A stretch of DNA of 43,021 bases from Caballeronia sordidicola (GTDB lineage Bacteria; Pseudomonadota; Gammaproteobacteria; Burkholderiales; Burkholderiaceae), in contig NZ_MTHB01000119.1 of assembly GCF_002220365.1 (NCBI RefSeq), positions 1-43,021 of the forward strand. Reading direction: 5' to 3'. Below the pieces are notes generated by a model. That model worked only from the letters and a program-made list of their open reading frames with translations, searched no databases and was not told the origin of the DNA. The first letter of the stretch is position 1; each line of letters opens with the position of its first letter. The position numbers were made by a program, and so were the translations under genes. This document shows positions 26,989 to 35,807 of the stretch, in pieces.

Positions 26989-27207
26989 ATGCCCGTTTAT
27001 GATTACGAGTGCACCGAATGCGGCACGTTCGAAGTGGTGCGCAGGATTTCCGAACGCGATGACGACGCAACTTGTCTGCGATGCGGTATGTCCGCCGGTC
27101 GCGTCGTGACCGGCGCACCATCACTATCGATCAACTCCATCAGTGCAAAGGGCGAATTGCCTGGTTCTTATGGTATGCGGCACAGAGGCTCGTGCGGATG
27201 TTGTTGA
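26989..27207 (+). CDS. FmdB-family zinc ribbon protein
   Basis: Small cytosolic protein of 72 residues. An N-terminal zinc ribbon MPVYDYECTECG...CLRCG uses C8-x2-C11 and C29-x2-C32, and the tail ends in a Cys-rich S-C-G-C-C. The family is named for a putative regulator of formamidase/acetamidase genes; many members accompany amide, nitrile or aromatic catabolism. No fmdA-like amidase gene is present here. It lies between the binding-protein-fold gene and the transporter gene, on the same strand as both. The biochemical role of the family is not well settled. Confidence 0.82.
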   Translation: MPVYDYECTECGTFEVVRRISERDDDATCLRCGMSAGRVVTGAPSLSINSISAKGELPGSYGMRHRGSCGCC

Positions 27208-27355
27208 TGATCGCATCGCTAACAAGCAGAAATGGTGAAGCTCCTCGACGAAAAACTCGTGCCGCAGTGAACGGCTGGAAGATTCGCGCGCAGTCAGGCA
27301 AGAAAGAGACTGGAGCACATCGCGACTTATGCAAAAAATTATGGAGACGCAGACA

Positions 27356-28711
27356 ATGAAAGTCGATAGCGCACTGCCGGTTGATGTCGGTCTCATCATC
27401 GACGAAGGGCAATGGACCATTTTTCAGAAAGCACTCTTGGTTTTGGTCTCTCTTGCTTTCATCGTGGACTCATTGGCAAACAACGTCTTGTCGGTTGCCA
27501 TTCCTGCAATGATTCGCGACTGGCATGCCAGCCGAGCAGACTTCTCTAAGGTCGTCGCGTTAGGCTGGGTGGCTGTAGCAGTGGGTACGATACTCGCGGG
27601 TTGGCTCGCAGACAAATTTGGCCGAAAACCGGTCCTCGTGGCTAGCATCCTGACATTTAGTCTTGCAACGGCATTCGGCGCATTGATTAACGACATTCAT
27701 CAGCTGCTGATCCTTAGAGTCATTGACGGTGTCGGAATTGGAGGGGCAATTCCAATTGCAACAACACTACTTGCAGAATTCACTCCAGCACGCAGGCGCA
27801 GTCGGGCTGTCATTGCCGGAATGATATGCATACCGCTCGGAGTTTTTCTCGGCGGCATTATCGGCTCGATCATCCTGCCAAACTTTGGTTGGCGCTCGCT
27901 GTTTGCTATCAATGGGGCATTGGCGATCCTGGTTTGTATCGTCCTGCAAGTATTTATGCCCGAATCGCCAAGATTTCTGGCGCTGAAGCCGAACCGGCGC
28001 GATGAATTGCGGCGCAGTCTTAAACGGCTGAAAGTTGAGGTTGCAGCCGACGCCAGATGGGTCGAAGCCGATATATCGCGCAATAGCGGTTCGCTTCACG
28101 CACTTTTTGGTCGTAATTCCCTGCGTATGACTCTAGGACTGTGGGGCGGCTTTTTCTTCTGCTTCATGGCGTCATACACCTCGCTGAACTGGATGCCTGC
28201 GATGCTTTCGAGCCACGGTTACGGTTTAGGCTTCTCAAGCTTGGCGCTTTCAGCCTCCGGCGCCGGTGGGATTCTGGCATCCATCGTTATGTCAAAGTTG
28301 GTCGAACTCTTTGGGTCTCGCATTGCGTTGTTCTTCCCCACCTTGGCCGCCATATTGAGTGTGTCGGCATTGGTCATCATCCCACTTGATCCTGCGCGCA
28401 ACTCACTGCACGTGCTTCTAGCCATCGGCGTCCTCGGGATGTCGCTCAATTCGATGACTTGTCTTGCGTACTCATTGTGCGCTTCTGTCTATCCACCGCT
28501 GGTGAAAGGCGCCGGGTTGGGCAGTGCCGGCGCCATCGGCCGGATCGGCGCCATAGCAAGCTCCTATTCTGCAATCGCGGTACTAGCGATAGGTAGCACC
28601 GCTTTCTTTGTGTTCATTGCAGCGAGCGCCTTAGTATCAATGGTGTTTTTGGCCACCATCAAAAGGCAGATTCCGAATGATCGAATGTTTGTGTCTCGCA
28701 AATTACGCTGA
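27356..28711 (+). CDS. MFS transporter, AAHS-type (aromatic acid:H+ symporter family)
   Basis: Inner-membrane uptake transporter of about 451 residues with twelve predicted membrane segments. The loop 2-3 motif GWLADKFGRKPVL and the helix 4 region RVIDGVGIGGAIPIATTLLAEF are typical of the AAHS subfamily (PcaK, BenK, VanK relatives), which imports benzoate-type acids with protons. MPESPRFLALK follows helix 6 as usual. The start at 27356 is chosen because GGAG lies 9 bases upstream and the hydrophilic N-terminus then has family length; 27341 and 27329 are alternatives. It ends the plus-strand catabolic block and is the best candidate importer for its substrate. Confidence 0.87.
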   Translation: MKVDSALPVDVGLIIDEGQWTIFQKALLVLVSLAFIVDSLANNVLSVAIPAMIRDWHASRADFSKVVALGWVAVAVGTILAGWLADKFGRKPVLVASILTFSLATAFGALINDIHQLLILRVIDGVGIGGAIPIATTLLAEFTPARRRSRAVIAGMICIPLGVFLGGIIGSIILPNFGWRSLFAINGALAILVCIVLQVFMPESPRFLALKPNRRDELRRSLKRLKVEVAADARWVEADISRNSGSLHALFGRNSLRMTLGLWGGFFFCFMASYTSLNWMPAMLSSHGYGLGFSSLALSASGAGGILASIVMSKLVELFGSRIALFFPTLAAILSVSALVIIPLDPARNSLHVLLAIGVLGMSLNSMTCLAYSLCASVYPPLVKGAGLGSAGAIGRIGAIASSYSAIAVLAIGSTAFFVFIAASALVSMVFLATIKRQIPNDRMFVSRKLR

Positions 28712-29286
28712 CTGTGACGGTCCTCTGATCTCCGCGCGCCCAAGCAATAACAACAACTTGAATAGCTCGGAAAGCACACGGTGCTAAAAAAGCGATTTGC
28801 ATATTTCAAACCTAAAAACAGTCTGCGGCACAGATGCTCAAGATGAGCGTTAGAAGTAGGCGCGTCGGGGCCAAAAGTTGTGCTGGGTGGTGATTACGTG
28901 GTGGACAACGTGTCTGCAAGTAATTGGCGCACTGCTTACCGCAATGTGCGATAAACGCGTGCTTGCAAACGTCGAGGTATTGCAAGGCTGTCGATTTCGA
29001 CGCTCTTAGCGCGGATTCACCTTCTTATCCCGTCAATGTCCCGACGCCACGGGTCGCCAGCAAGTCGTTGAGAACTGTCGCGGTCGAATCACAATGACGG
29101 TTTTCTCGATGACCACGCTCGACCGCACCACGCCCGCGACGTCAGTGCAGCCGGCGCTGCCACAATCGATGTTGAGCTGCTAACTAGATGACTTATAGAT
29201 GGCGACTTGATTATCGCGTCCTATAGTCGGTCAGCAGGTTAGCCGGTCGCACTGAACCTTGTCAGCGCGACCGCGACCTCATTCAA
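28712..29286. other. Intergenic stretch between convergent genes, nothing recognised
   Basis: About 575 bases without a supported gene. Short frames show no family resemblance. It may be decayed sequence. Confidence 0.35.
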
Positions 29287-30159
29287 TTATAGTTTTGGCC
29301 ATTCTGGAAACCCGTAGAGGGTTTCGGGGTTTTTCACGAGTACCTGCTTTTGCAGGTCGCCGTCGGGGAGCCATATCGGAATCAAATCCACCAAATCGGC
29401 ATCATTCGGCATTGGAGTCGGGCATATGGGATGGGGCCAATTACTGCCCCAAATGATTCGGTCAGGGCGTCGCGCAACGACATCGCGAATCATCGGCAGC
29501 ATGTCAAGAAATGGATAGCTTTCGCGTGACAGTCGGTAGAGGCTGGCGAGTTTGATCCAGCAGCGGTCAGTGTCAAGCAGGCGTAGCAGGCATTGATAGG
29601 GACTGGAATTCAACGACTCTTCTGCACGGATTCTGCCAAGATGATCGAGGACAAACGCATTTGGGATCCTGGTCAAAACGCTCTCCAGTTCGATCATTTC
29701 CGAAGAGGTTTGAAAATGAAACAGCAGATGCCATCCAAGGTCATGGACGTCCCGCGCGAGAGGCTCGAGTTGCTCGAAGCTGTCTCCAACGATGCTGGAA
29801 AGACGCACACCACGTATTCCGCCGCGATCTAAAGTCTCAAGCTCCGTCCTTGATGAACCGGCATTGATCACAGCGACACCTCGCAGATGTTTTGGGTCGG
29901 TCGCGATGGCATCGAGCGTCACCCGATTGTCAATACCGTGTGCGCCGCCTTGTACTATTACGCCACGACTAAATCCCAGCGATGCTAGCAGCGAACGGTA
30001 ATCCTCGATCGTGCAATCCTCAGGGGTGTAATTTCTCGTGGACGAGAAAGGGTAGCGCGCCTGCGGTCCGAACACATGCGCATGACAGTCAATAGCGCCC
30101 GGAGGCGCAGTGTATCGTGGCTTACGCAGAAGCCTGTCGGGTCCAATGCAGTTTTCCAT
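29287..30159 (-). CDS. LigI-like amidohydrolase (2-pyrone-4,6-dicarboxylate lactonase family)
   Basis: TIM-barrel hydrolase, 290 residues, most like predicted lactonases of the LigI group. The start MENCIGPDRLLRKPRY leads into GAIDCHAHVFGPQARYPFS, with His26 and His28. VIVQGGAHGIDN, the FVLDHLGRI histidine and a C-terminal WGSNWPHP follow. The last motif has Asn where LigI has its catalytic Asp (WGSDWPH), as in part of the family. The frame extends 42 codons upstream with a hydrophobic, non-family sequence, so 30159 (with AGG upstream) is preferred. It shares its strand with the LysR gene next door. It would open a lactone such as pyrone dicarboxylate formed from ring-cleavage products. Confidence 0.82.
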   Translation of the reverse strand: MENCIGPDRLLRKPRYTAPPGAIDCHAHVFGPQARYPFSSTRNYTPEDCTIEDYRSLLASLGFSRGVIVQGGAHGIDNRVTLDAIATDPKHLRGVAVINAGSSRTELETLDRGGIRGVRLSSIVGDSFEQLEPLARDVHDLGWHLLFHFQTSSEMIELESVLTRIPNAFVLDHLGRIRAEESLNSSPYQCLLRLLDTDRCWIKLASLYRLSRESYPFLDMLPMIRDVVARRPDRIIWGSNWPHPICPTPMPNDADLVDLIPIWLPDGDLQKQVLVKNPETLYGFPEWPKL

Positions 30160-30322
30160 GTTTAACCTGTAGAGAGATTGCTGGGCGTAAAGTGCTAAAA
30201 AGACTCCGAAGCCCAAATATCCAACATCTCGAAGGTTATGAACAATGAAATTGCTGCGGCTTCGGATTGAAGAAATGGCATGCAAGAGGCGTTTCAGGTG
30301 CGGACGGCACGCCCGTCTACAG

Positions 30323-31252
30323 TCAGAAGGTATCCGCGAGATTTTGCGTGATTACTCGTATGGTTTCGGCGAACGCCAGATTCAATCCTTCCAAGGGTTG
30401 ATCCGCGCGGGTCGTCATGCCGATCGTCGCACGAAGATAACTTGTATCTATAGGCAATTCAACCAGCGTTCCCGCAACGATGTCTTGTTCAACAACGCCT
30501 AGAGGAGTGCACCAAATCGCATCCGATTTGGACAATAGGTTTCTCCCCAAATCGGGATTGTTAATCGCGACGGTGGGTTCGAAAAGTGGAATTCCCTGCG
30601 CAGCCAAAAACCGTTCGACATCCTGACGAATAGACTCTTGAAAGCCGGTAATCACAAATGGATAGTCTGTTATGTTATGTAGAGAAAAAGTCTCGCCATT
30701 CAATATTGGATGATTTTTTTTGACGACAAACAACTGAGACTCATGATAGAGCGGCTCAAAGGTAAAGCCGACGGCTTGCTCGCGCTCCGGTATCCGGCCG
30801 ATCATAACGTCGATTTCGCCGTGCCTAAGTTTATGCAAGAGAGTAACGTTAGATTCAGTCATCACGCGGATATGCGCCTGTGGGTAACTCTCCCGAAAAC
30901 GGATGATGATGTCCGGCATAATGCGCGCCGCGACGCTGATGAGCGAGCCAATATGCAAGATCATGGTTGCGGGATTCTTACTTCTGGCCACAGCTTCGAA
31001 ACCATTTCGCAGGGATGCAACGCAAATGCCTGCGTAGCGGTAAAACTCGTGGCCCTGCGCTGTCAACAGGACGCCCTCCCGGCTTCTCTCGAGCAGCACG
31101 ACACCGAGTTCGTCTTCCAATTCGCTTAGGGTCTTAGATACTGTTGGTTGCGTCAAAGCAAGAACGTCACCCGCCTTCGTTAAACTTTTTTGACGAACAA
31201 TTTCTAGGAAGCACTGTAGGTGGCGAAACTTGATGCGCGTTCGAACAAGCAT
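30323..31252 (-). CDS. LysR-type regulator, PcaQ-like
   Basis: Transcriptional regulator of about 309 residues. The N-terminal helix-turn-helix (IKFRHLQCFLEIVRQKSLTKAGDVLALTQPTVSKTLSELE) and RSREGVLLTAQGHEFYRYAG match the PcaQ/GalR-type branch that controls protocatechuate and gallate pathways. The C-terminal effector domain has family length. The start at 31252 (MLVRTRIKF) fits homologs; the frame begins 11 codons earlier. It is encoded 163 bases ahead of the LigI-like amidohydrolase on the same strand. It is the only aromatic-type regulator near the central cluster and is the likely inducer-responsive activator, though its operators are not identified. Confidence 0.86.
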   Translation of the reverse strand: MLVRTRIKFRHLQCFLEIVRQKSLTKAGDVLALTQPTVSKTLSELEDELGVVLLERSREGVLLTAQGHEFYRYAGICVASLRNGFEAVARSKNPATMILHIGSLISVAARIMPDIIIRFRESYPQAHIRVMTESNVTLLHKLRHGEIDVMIGRIPEREQAVGFTFEPLYHESQLFVVKKNHPILNGETFSLHNITDYPFVITGFQESIRQDVERFLAAQGIPLFEPTVAINNPDLGRNLLSKSDAIWCTPLGVVEQDIVAGTLVELPIDTSYLRATIGMTTRADQPLEGLNLAFAETIRVITQNLADTF

Positions 31253-31968
31253 GTATATCTCGGATTGACCGTCTTCAGACCACAAGGGCCGGGCGGCTCG
31301 GCGTTACTCTTTGCGGCCGCTCGTTTCGTTGCCAGATCGAACGCCGAATTGTTGAGAAACGGCAGCTAACTCGCCCAATCCCGGACCGTCCCTCGAAGCA
31401 GTTTTTCAACCAGGACCAGCCGCTAGAAATCATGTTTGGGCGGCCGGGCTGCCATTTCAACTCTCACTCTTCGAATGTGGTATTTATCGTTTAGATCGTA
31501 TCACAACAGCAGGCGGCCAGGGGTCAATGCCAAGCGATGCAAATCGTTACTTCGGATAGAGTCGGTTGCGATGTGGCTCTACAAGAAGCGACGTTTGAGT
31601 TGCAGTCTTTTTCGTTCGGCGCATTCAAAAAGCCACCCGGTCGGCGTTTAAGGGTAGGGATTTCCCTGGTCGGCGAACCGCGGTCGATGCCGATGGTTTG
31701 GCGCGGAATTCAACGAAATGCACCAACGAACTTTCTTCGATTTCCCGCATCACGATAGAGTGAAGCGAGTAGCGCACGTCGCCTGGGTTAAACCTGCCGC
31801 CCGAATAGCTACTCAGTTGACGCGACAAAGCTTTTTGGACAACCAATGAAGTCGTCAGATCGCCCGTTTTTCCAGGGGGACGGATAGTGCTGTGTGTGAC
31901 TGCGGAACGTCTAATGAGGTCACATTGGCATGAACGCATCGCTGCGTCAAAACCCGTGGGCGCATGGT
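31253..31968. other. Intergenic stretch, no supported gene
   Basis: About 700 bases. A minus-strand frame of 116 codons at 31625-31975 overlaps the 3' end of the next LysR gene by a few bases but resembles no family. The remainder looks like decayed DNA and marks the boundary between the aromatic cluster and the amino-acid/opine-type block. Confidence 0.35.
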
Positions 31969-32907
31969 TCAGCAACGCCGCCTGGATGAACGGTCAACCT
32001 GGAATTTGAGCGCGTCCTTAAGCGCCACACGCGTGCTGTCTGCGAATATCGTAGCCACGCCGGATGCTGAACCTGAAGTGGCGCTCGCGAGATAAATCTG
32101 ATCCTTGATGTCAGGGTGAAATGGCCGTACCGCGACGCGCTTCCTGGCGAATGCCGCCGTGACAGGGTCGATCAATGCGACGCCCGCGCCGTTGGCCACG
32201 AGCGAAATCATGATCTGAGACAGTTGTGCCTCCACAATCAACTGGCGGTGCACGTCATGTTCTACAAACACCCGGTCGATGGCGTTGCGTGCATCGAATG
32301 AACGTGGAAACGAAACGAACGGCTCATCGCGGAGGTCCTCCGGACGTACTATGCGGTTCTTCGCCAGCCGATGGCCCAGCGGCATGATGCAGGGCATGGG
32401 TGCATCCGTCAGACGTTCAAGACGGACGGCCGGATGCGGTACTGCCTCGGTTGTGAAGCCGATATCGCAATGCCCCGCTGCGACCAGATCCACGACTGTG
32501 CCGGCACCACCGGGCGTGAGCAGTGTCACGTCTACACCCGGATGCGCGCGGATGAACGCCGCGACTACGGCGGGCAGCAATTCCAGCGCAACGGCCGGCG
32601 AACCGGCAACGCGCAACGACCCGAGTCGCATCGCGCGAATCTGCTGTGCCGCGTGCGTGATGTGGTCCAGCCCGACGAAGGTCCGCTCCACTTCTTCATA
32701 CAGCACTCGTGCTTCGGCGGTCGGCACGAGGCGTCCTTGCTGCCGCTCGAATAGCCTGAAACCTACGCCGGTTTCGAAATCGGCGAGCAGGCGGCTCACA
32801 GCGGGCTGCGACACATGTAGCGTCTGCGCAGCGCGCGTGACGGTATGGCGTTGCATGAGCGCGCGGAACGCTTCAACCTGACGAATTTTAAGATCGGACG
32901 AGGCCAT
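31969..32907 (-). CDS. LysR-type regulator, opine/amino-acid type
   Basis: LysR-family regulator, 312 residues. The winged helix region IRQVEAFRALMQRHTVTRAAQTLHVSQPAVSRLLADFE with GFRLFERQQGRLVPTAEA resembles the OccR/NocR branch that controls octopine, nopaline and arginine-related catabolism. The effector domain (LRVAGSPAVALELLPAVVAAF...) is complete. It is GC-rich and faces away from the AT-richer oxidase/binding-protein pair at 33324-35230, with a 416-base divergent region between. Control of that pair is likely from arrangement and family, but unproven. Confidence 0.85.
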   Translation of the reverse strand: MASSDLKIRQVEAFRALMQRHTVTRAAQTLHVSQPAVSRLLADFETGVGFRLFERQQGRLVPTAEARVLYEEVERTFVGLDHITHAAQQIRAMRLGSLRVAGSPAVALELLPAVVAAFIRAHPGVDVTLLTPGGAGTVVDLVAAGHCDIGFTTEAVPHPAVRLERLTDAPMPCIMPLGHRLAKNRIVRPEDLRDEPFVSFPRSFDARNAIDRVFVEHDVHRQLIVEAQLSQIMISLVANGAGVALIDPVTAAFARKRVAVRPFHPDIKDQIYLASATSGSASGVATIFADSTRVALKDALKFQVDRSSRRRC

Positions 32908-33323
32908 AACATTCAGGAATAGAAGACCAAAAAAATTGCATTTGACGTGTCATTTTGCCAGCCTGAAGCTTTGGCATATCAGCATTTTCAACGGATCGGT
33001 GCATCGGGGGCGGATATAACATCGGGTTGATCACGCTGTCGGTTTGCCACCACGCATGTTCAATGTTGACGTGGTTAGTGACGTGCTCATCGGCATGCGA
33101 TCACACAGGGTCGCGTTTCGCGCCTCACGCGGCATGTTCGGTATGGCCTGAGTTAAGAGGAAGGGTCGTCGCTGCCTGCCGCATGTGCAGTGGACGCTAA
33201 AGTCGTCCGAGCGATGGACGACCTTTGCTGCGCAAAGTGGCGCGAGATACGCGCTGATGACGTTGATGTGCCGCGAACCATTATTTTGATTTCAGTTAAA
33301 GCAGCAGAGAGGGAATTGTTTAA
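32908..33323. promoter_or_regulatory. Divergent leader with three adjacent hairpins
   Basis: This 416-base region between the LysR gene and the oxidase gene should carry both promoters. Three short perfect stems follow each other: GTCGTCC/GGACGAC at 33202-33222, CTTTGC/GCAAAG at 33223-33237 and GCGCG/CGCGC at 33240-33254. A ribosome-binding site GAGAGGGA lies shortly before 33324. No T-run follows the stems, so this is not a textbook attenuator. Confidence 0.45.
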
Positions 33324-34421
33324 ATGAATATTTCAGTGATTGGCGGTGGGGTTATCGGGGTTTCATGCGCGCTGTATTTGGCTCGCGCTGGCGTGAAGGT
33401 TAGATTATTTACAGGAAAGGAATTAGGCTCTGGCGCCTCAGGTCGCTCCCTGTCGTGGTTGAACGCATCCGGACCATGGCCTGCCGATTATTATAATTTA
33501 AGGATGGCCGGTATTGATCGATTTCGCTCCCTTTATTGCAAAAATACTCATGTTGATTGGTTGAAATTCAATGGTGGCGTATTTCTATCTGATCAGGATG
33601 AAGTACGGAAATGGTATTCGATTGAGAAAGAGCGGGGTTATGATTCACATCTTTTTCAGCCTGAAGACGTCAATTCAATAGATGCCAAGATTAATCCCGC
33701 CGCTATAGGTCCTTATGGTATCTACAATGCTGGAGAAGGCTGGGTCAGTTTGCCCGAACTTATTGAGTGTCTGGTTTCTGAATTTTTAACTCTCAATGGA
33801 ACCGTTATTGAGAATGCCGGAAAAACCGTGCCCATTTTCGACGCAGAAGGCGCCACGAAAGGGGTTGTATCACAAAAACAGGGTGAATATTTATGCGACA
33901 AAGTCCTGCTGGCTTGTGGCGCCTCGACCTCGAAGCTAGTAGCTGAATTGGGGGTTGACCTGCCTGACGGTTCAGTTTTATCAATGGTGGCCATCACGGA
34001 ACCGTTTGACAACCGTCCCTCAGTTGTATTGAACACGCCAAAAGTAGCCATGAGGCCTAACCCGGGAAACTCATTAGTCATTGATCATAGCTGGTATGTC
34101 AATGAGATAAAAGAAGATGAAAATGGTGTTTGTTCCGTTCCTGAGCACATCGTTGAACAGCTCTTATCTGAGGCGGATCGCTTACTCAAATCAGATGTCC
34201 CTATCACCCTGGCGGGCTATAAAGCCGGCTGGAAACCGGTTCCTGCCGACGGTTTCCCTGTTCTGGGAGAGCTCCAGGAAATGCCCGGTTGTTATGTGGC
34301 ATTTACTCACTCTGGTGCGACACTGTCGTTAATCGTCGGCGAACTAGTTAGCTGGGAGATGACCACCGGTAAATCTCACCCTATGCTGGCGTCGTTTCGG
34401 CCCGGTAGATTCAAATCTTAA
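33324..34421 (+). CDS. FAD-dependent amino acid/opine oxidase (DAO family)
   Basis: Flavoprotein of 365 residues in the D-amino acid oxidase/sarcosine oxidase family. The FAD-binding MNISVIGGGVIGVSCALYLARAG start has the GxGxxG pattern, and SGASGRSLSWLN follows as in glycine/sarcosine oxidase-like enzymes. The C-terminal GYKAGWKPVPADGFPVLGE and FTHSGATLSLIVGELV complete the fold. It would oxidise an amine or opine to an oxo acid. Codon use is AT-rich (many AAT, TTA, GAT codons) unlike neighbouring genes, which suggests acquisition from a lower-GC donor. The binding-protein gene follows 29 bases later. Confidence 0.83.
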   Translation: MNISVIGGGVIGVSCALYLARAGVKVRLFTGKELGSGASGRSLSWLNASGPWPADYYNLRMAGIDRFRSLYCKNTHVDWLKFNGGVFLSDQDEVRKWYSIEKERGYDSHLFQPEDVNSIDAKINPAAIGPYGIYNAGEGWVSLPELIECLVSEFLTLNGTVIENAGKTVPIFDAEGATKGVVSQKQGEYLCDKVLLACGASTSKLVAELGVDLPDGSVLSMVAITEPFDNRPSVVLNTPKVAMRPNPGNSLVIDHSWYVNEIKEDENGVCSVPEHIVEQLLSEADRLLKSDVPITLAGYKAGWKPVPADGFPVLGELQEMPGCYVAFTHSGATLSLIVGELVSWEMTTGKSHPMLASFRPGRFKS

Positions 34422-34450
34422 TATCCAAGCAGCAGCCCAGAGGTAGAGCA

Positions 34451-35230
34451 ATGAAAAAAATATCGTTAGCGGTTTTTCTAATGGCAGTCAGTTCTTTAGC
34501 GTTTTCTGCCCCTGTGTCAACGGAGCTAAAGCTGGGCATTGATCCTACTTTTCCACCATTTGAATATAAAGATCCGAGTGGAAATCTTGCGGGATTTGAT
34601 GTGGATTTAGGGCGGTCGATTTGTGAAAGAATAAAAAGAAAATGTGTATTTGTTGAAAACTCATTTGATGGATTAATTCCAGCTCTTGAAGCAAGAAAGT
34701 TCGATGCCATTCTTTCATCGCTCTCTATTAACGACGAAAGAAAGAAATCCATCGATTTTTCCTCTGCTTTATACACCACACCTGTTTATTTGATAACGCA
34801 TAAAAATTCAGGGCTGGTAGCAAGTGCAGATAAGTTGGAGGGGAAGCGGGTCGGTGTGCAGCAAGGAACGGTATTTGAGACATTTGCCAATAAATATTGG
34901 CGCGACAAAGGTGTTGGCATTGTTGCCTATGCGTCGTCCGATCAAATCTACGTCGATTTAGCGCTAGGCAGACTGGATGCAGTCCTTGATGATGCGACGT
35001 CATCTACCGCGTCTTTCCTGAGTAAGCCGCAAGGTGCCGATTTTGAGCTGAATGGTTCTGAAATCTACGATAAGTCGCTGTTCGGCAAAGGCACGGGGTT
35101 GGGATATCGTAAAGGAGACGATCAATTGAGGGCAACCATAGATCAGGCGATCGTGGAAATTAAAGCGGACGGAACGTTCACACGGCTTAACAAGCAGTAT
35201 TTTAAGTTCGATGTCAGCCCGCGTAATTAG
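34451..35230 (+). CDS. Periplasmic basic amino acid/opine-binding protein (ABC family 3)
   Basis: Solute-binding protein of 259 residues for a polar amino acid ABC importer. A Sec signal (MKKISLAVFLMAVSSLAFSA) is followed by LKLGIDPTFPPFEYKDPSGNLAGFDVDLGR. SLSINDERKKSIDFSSALYTTP and GVQQGTVFE are typical of lysine/arginine/ornithine or octopine/nopaline binders. AGAGGTAGAGCA precedes the ATG. The gene shares the AT-rich codon use of the oxidase gene ahead of it. No permease or ATPase genes follow, because the next segment is IS4 debris, so the transporter operon was probably truncated or works with a distant ABC partner. Confidence 0.88.
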   Translation: MKKISLAVFLMAVSSLAFSAPVSTELKLGIDPTFPPFEYKDPSGNLAGFDVDLGRSICERIKRKCVFVENSFDGLIPALEARKFDAILSSLSINDERKKSIDFSSALYTTPVYLITHKNSGLVASADKLEGKRVGVQQGTVFETFANKYWRDKGVGIVAYASSDQIYVDLALGRLDAVLDDATSSTASFLSKPQGADFELNGSEIYDKSLFGKGTGLGYRKGDDQLRATIDQAIVEIKADGTFTRLNKQYFKFDVSPRN

Positions 35231-35461
35231 TTGGTAGCCAATGGCGTAGTAACGCTTGCCGCTGAAACTGATCGTTTGCAACAGTCTTTCAGGATTGCGA
35301 GACGTTGGTCGATACTAACGGCTTCATGGAAGGATGAGTAAATTAGAACTCCGAAGGTGTCGATCAAGGCAGATCACCGGTACCTTGGCAGGGGCAATTA
35401 GCCTTTCTAGCACAAAGTATTGCGCTGCTGAGCGTCGGCTGGAGGGAACAATGGGAAGTCC
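35231..35461. other. Junction between AT-rich island and IS4 debris
   Basis: No gene was seen. The base composition returns to GC-rich here. Near 35410-35455 a frame reading C-A-A-E-R-R-L-E-G-T may be further IS4 transposase remnant upstream of the fragment below, in a different frame. Confidence 0.3.
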
Positions 35462-35734
35462 GTGAGGCAGCATGGTGTGCTGACTGCTCGGCAAGTTCTT
35501 AACGCAACCATTCGCACGGCTAGCGGAATCGGCGAACCTCAGCGATCTGTACATCCCACCCGACCGAAAACGCCCATCACGCTCAATCAAATCATTCGCC
35601 TGATTGCTTCACTGGGCGGATTTCTGGGCCGTAAGAGTGATGGTGAACCCGATCCTAAGACTCTCTGGATCGGCGTGCAGCGAACCATCGATGCCGCCTC
35701 GACCATTCGGGCCCTTCGCGAAGACGATGCCTGA
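35462..35734 (+). pseudogene. IS4-family transposase, C-terminal fragment
   Basis: Only the last 90 codons remain. The segment ITLNQIIRLIASLGGFLGRKSDGEPDPKTLWIG matches the conserved end of IS4-family transposases (R-x-I-A-x-L-G-G-F-L-G-R-K-G-D-G-E-P-G-x-K-T-L-W-x-G). The N-terminal catalytic DDE part is absent. The fragment ends the AT-rich oxidase/binding-protein segment and probably marks an old insertion or deletion boundary that removed the rest of a transporter operon. Confidence 0.8.
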
Positions 35735-35767
35735 CTTCTGTACAAGGGCATGCGGCTAACGCCGGAG

Positions 35768-35793
35768 CCGCACGTCGGAAAACCGGCGTGCGG
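35768..35793. repeat. 11-bp inverted repeat with AAAA loop
   Basis: The arms CCGCACGTCGG and CCGGCGTGCGG pair with one G-T wobble around the loop AAAA. It lies between the IS4 fragment and the convergent end of the cytochrome-SUMF1 gene. No T-run follows, so terminator function is uncertain. Confidence 0.6.
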
Positions 35794-35807
35794 CCCGCAA
35801 AGCAAGC

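Noticed and set aside
31625..31975. 116-codon minus-strand frame overlapping the LysR stop
   Set aside because: No recognisable domain; the overlap with the LysR stop could suggest coupling but support is too weak.
35731..35748. CTGACTTCTGTACAAG resembles an IS50-type terminal repeat at the end of the IS4 fragment
   Set aside because: For a transposase read on the plus strand the right tip should appear as the reverse complement. The orientation is wrong, so the match may be chance or belong to another copy.
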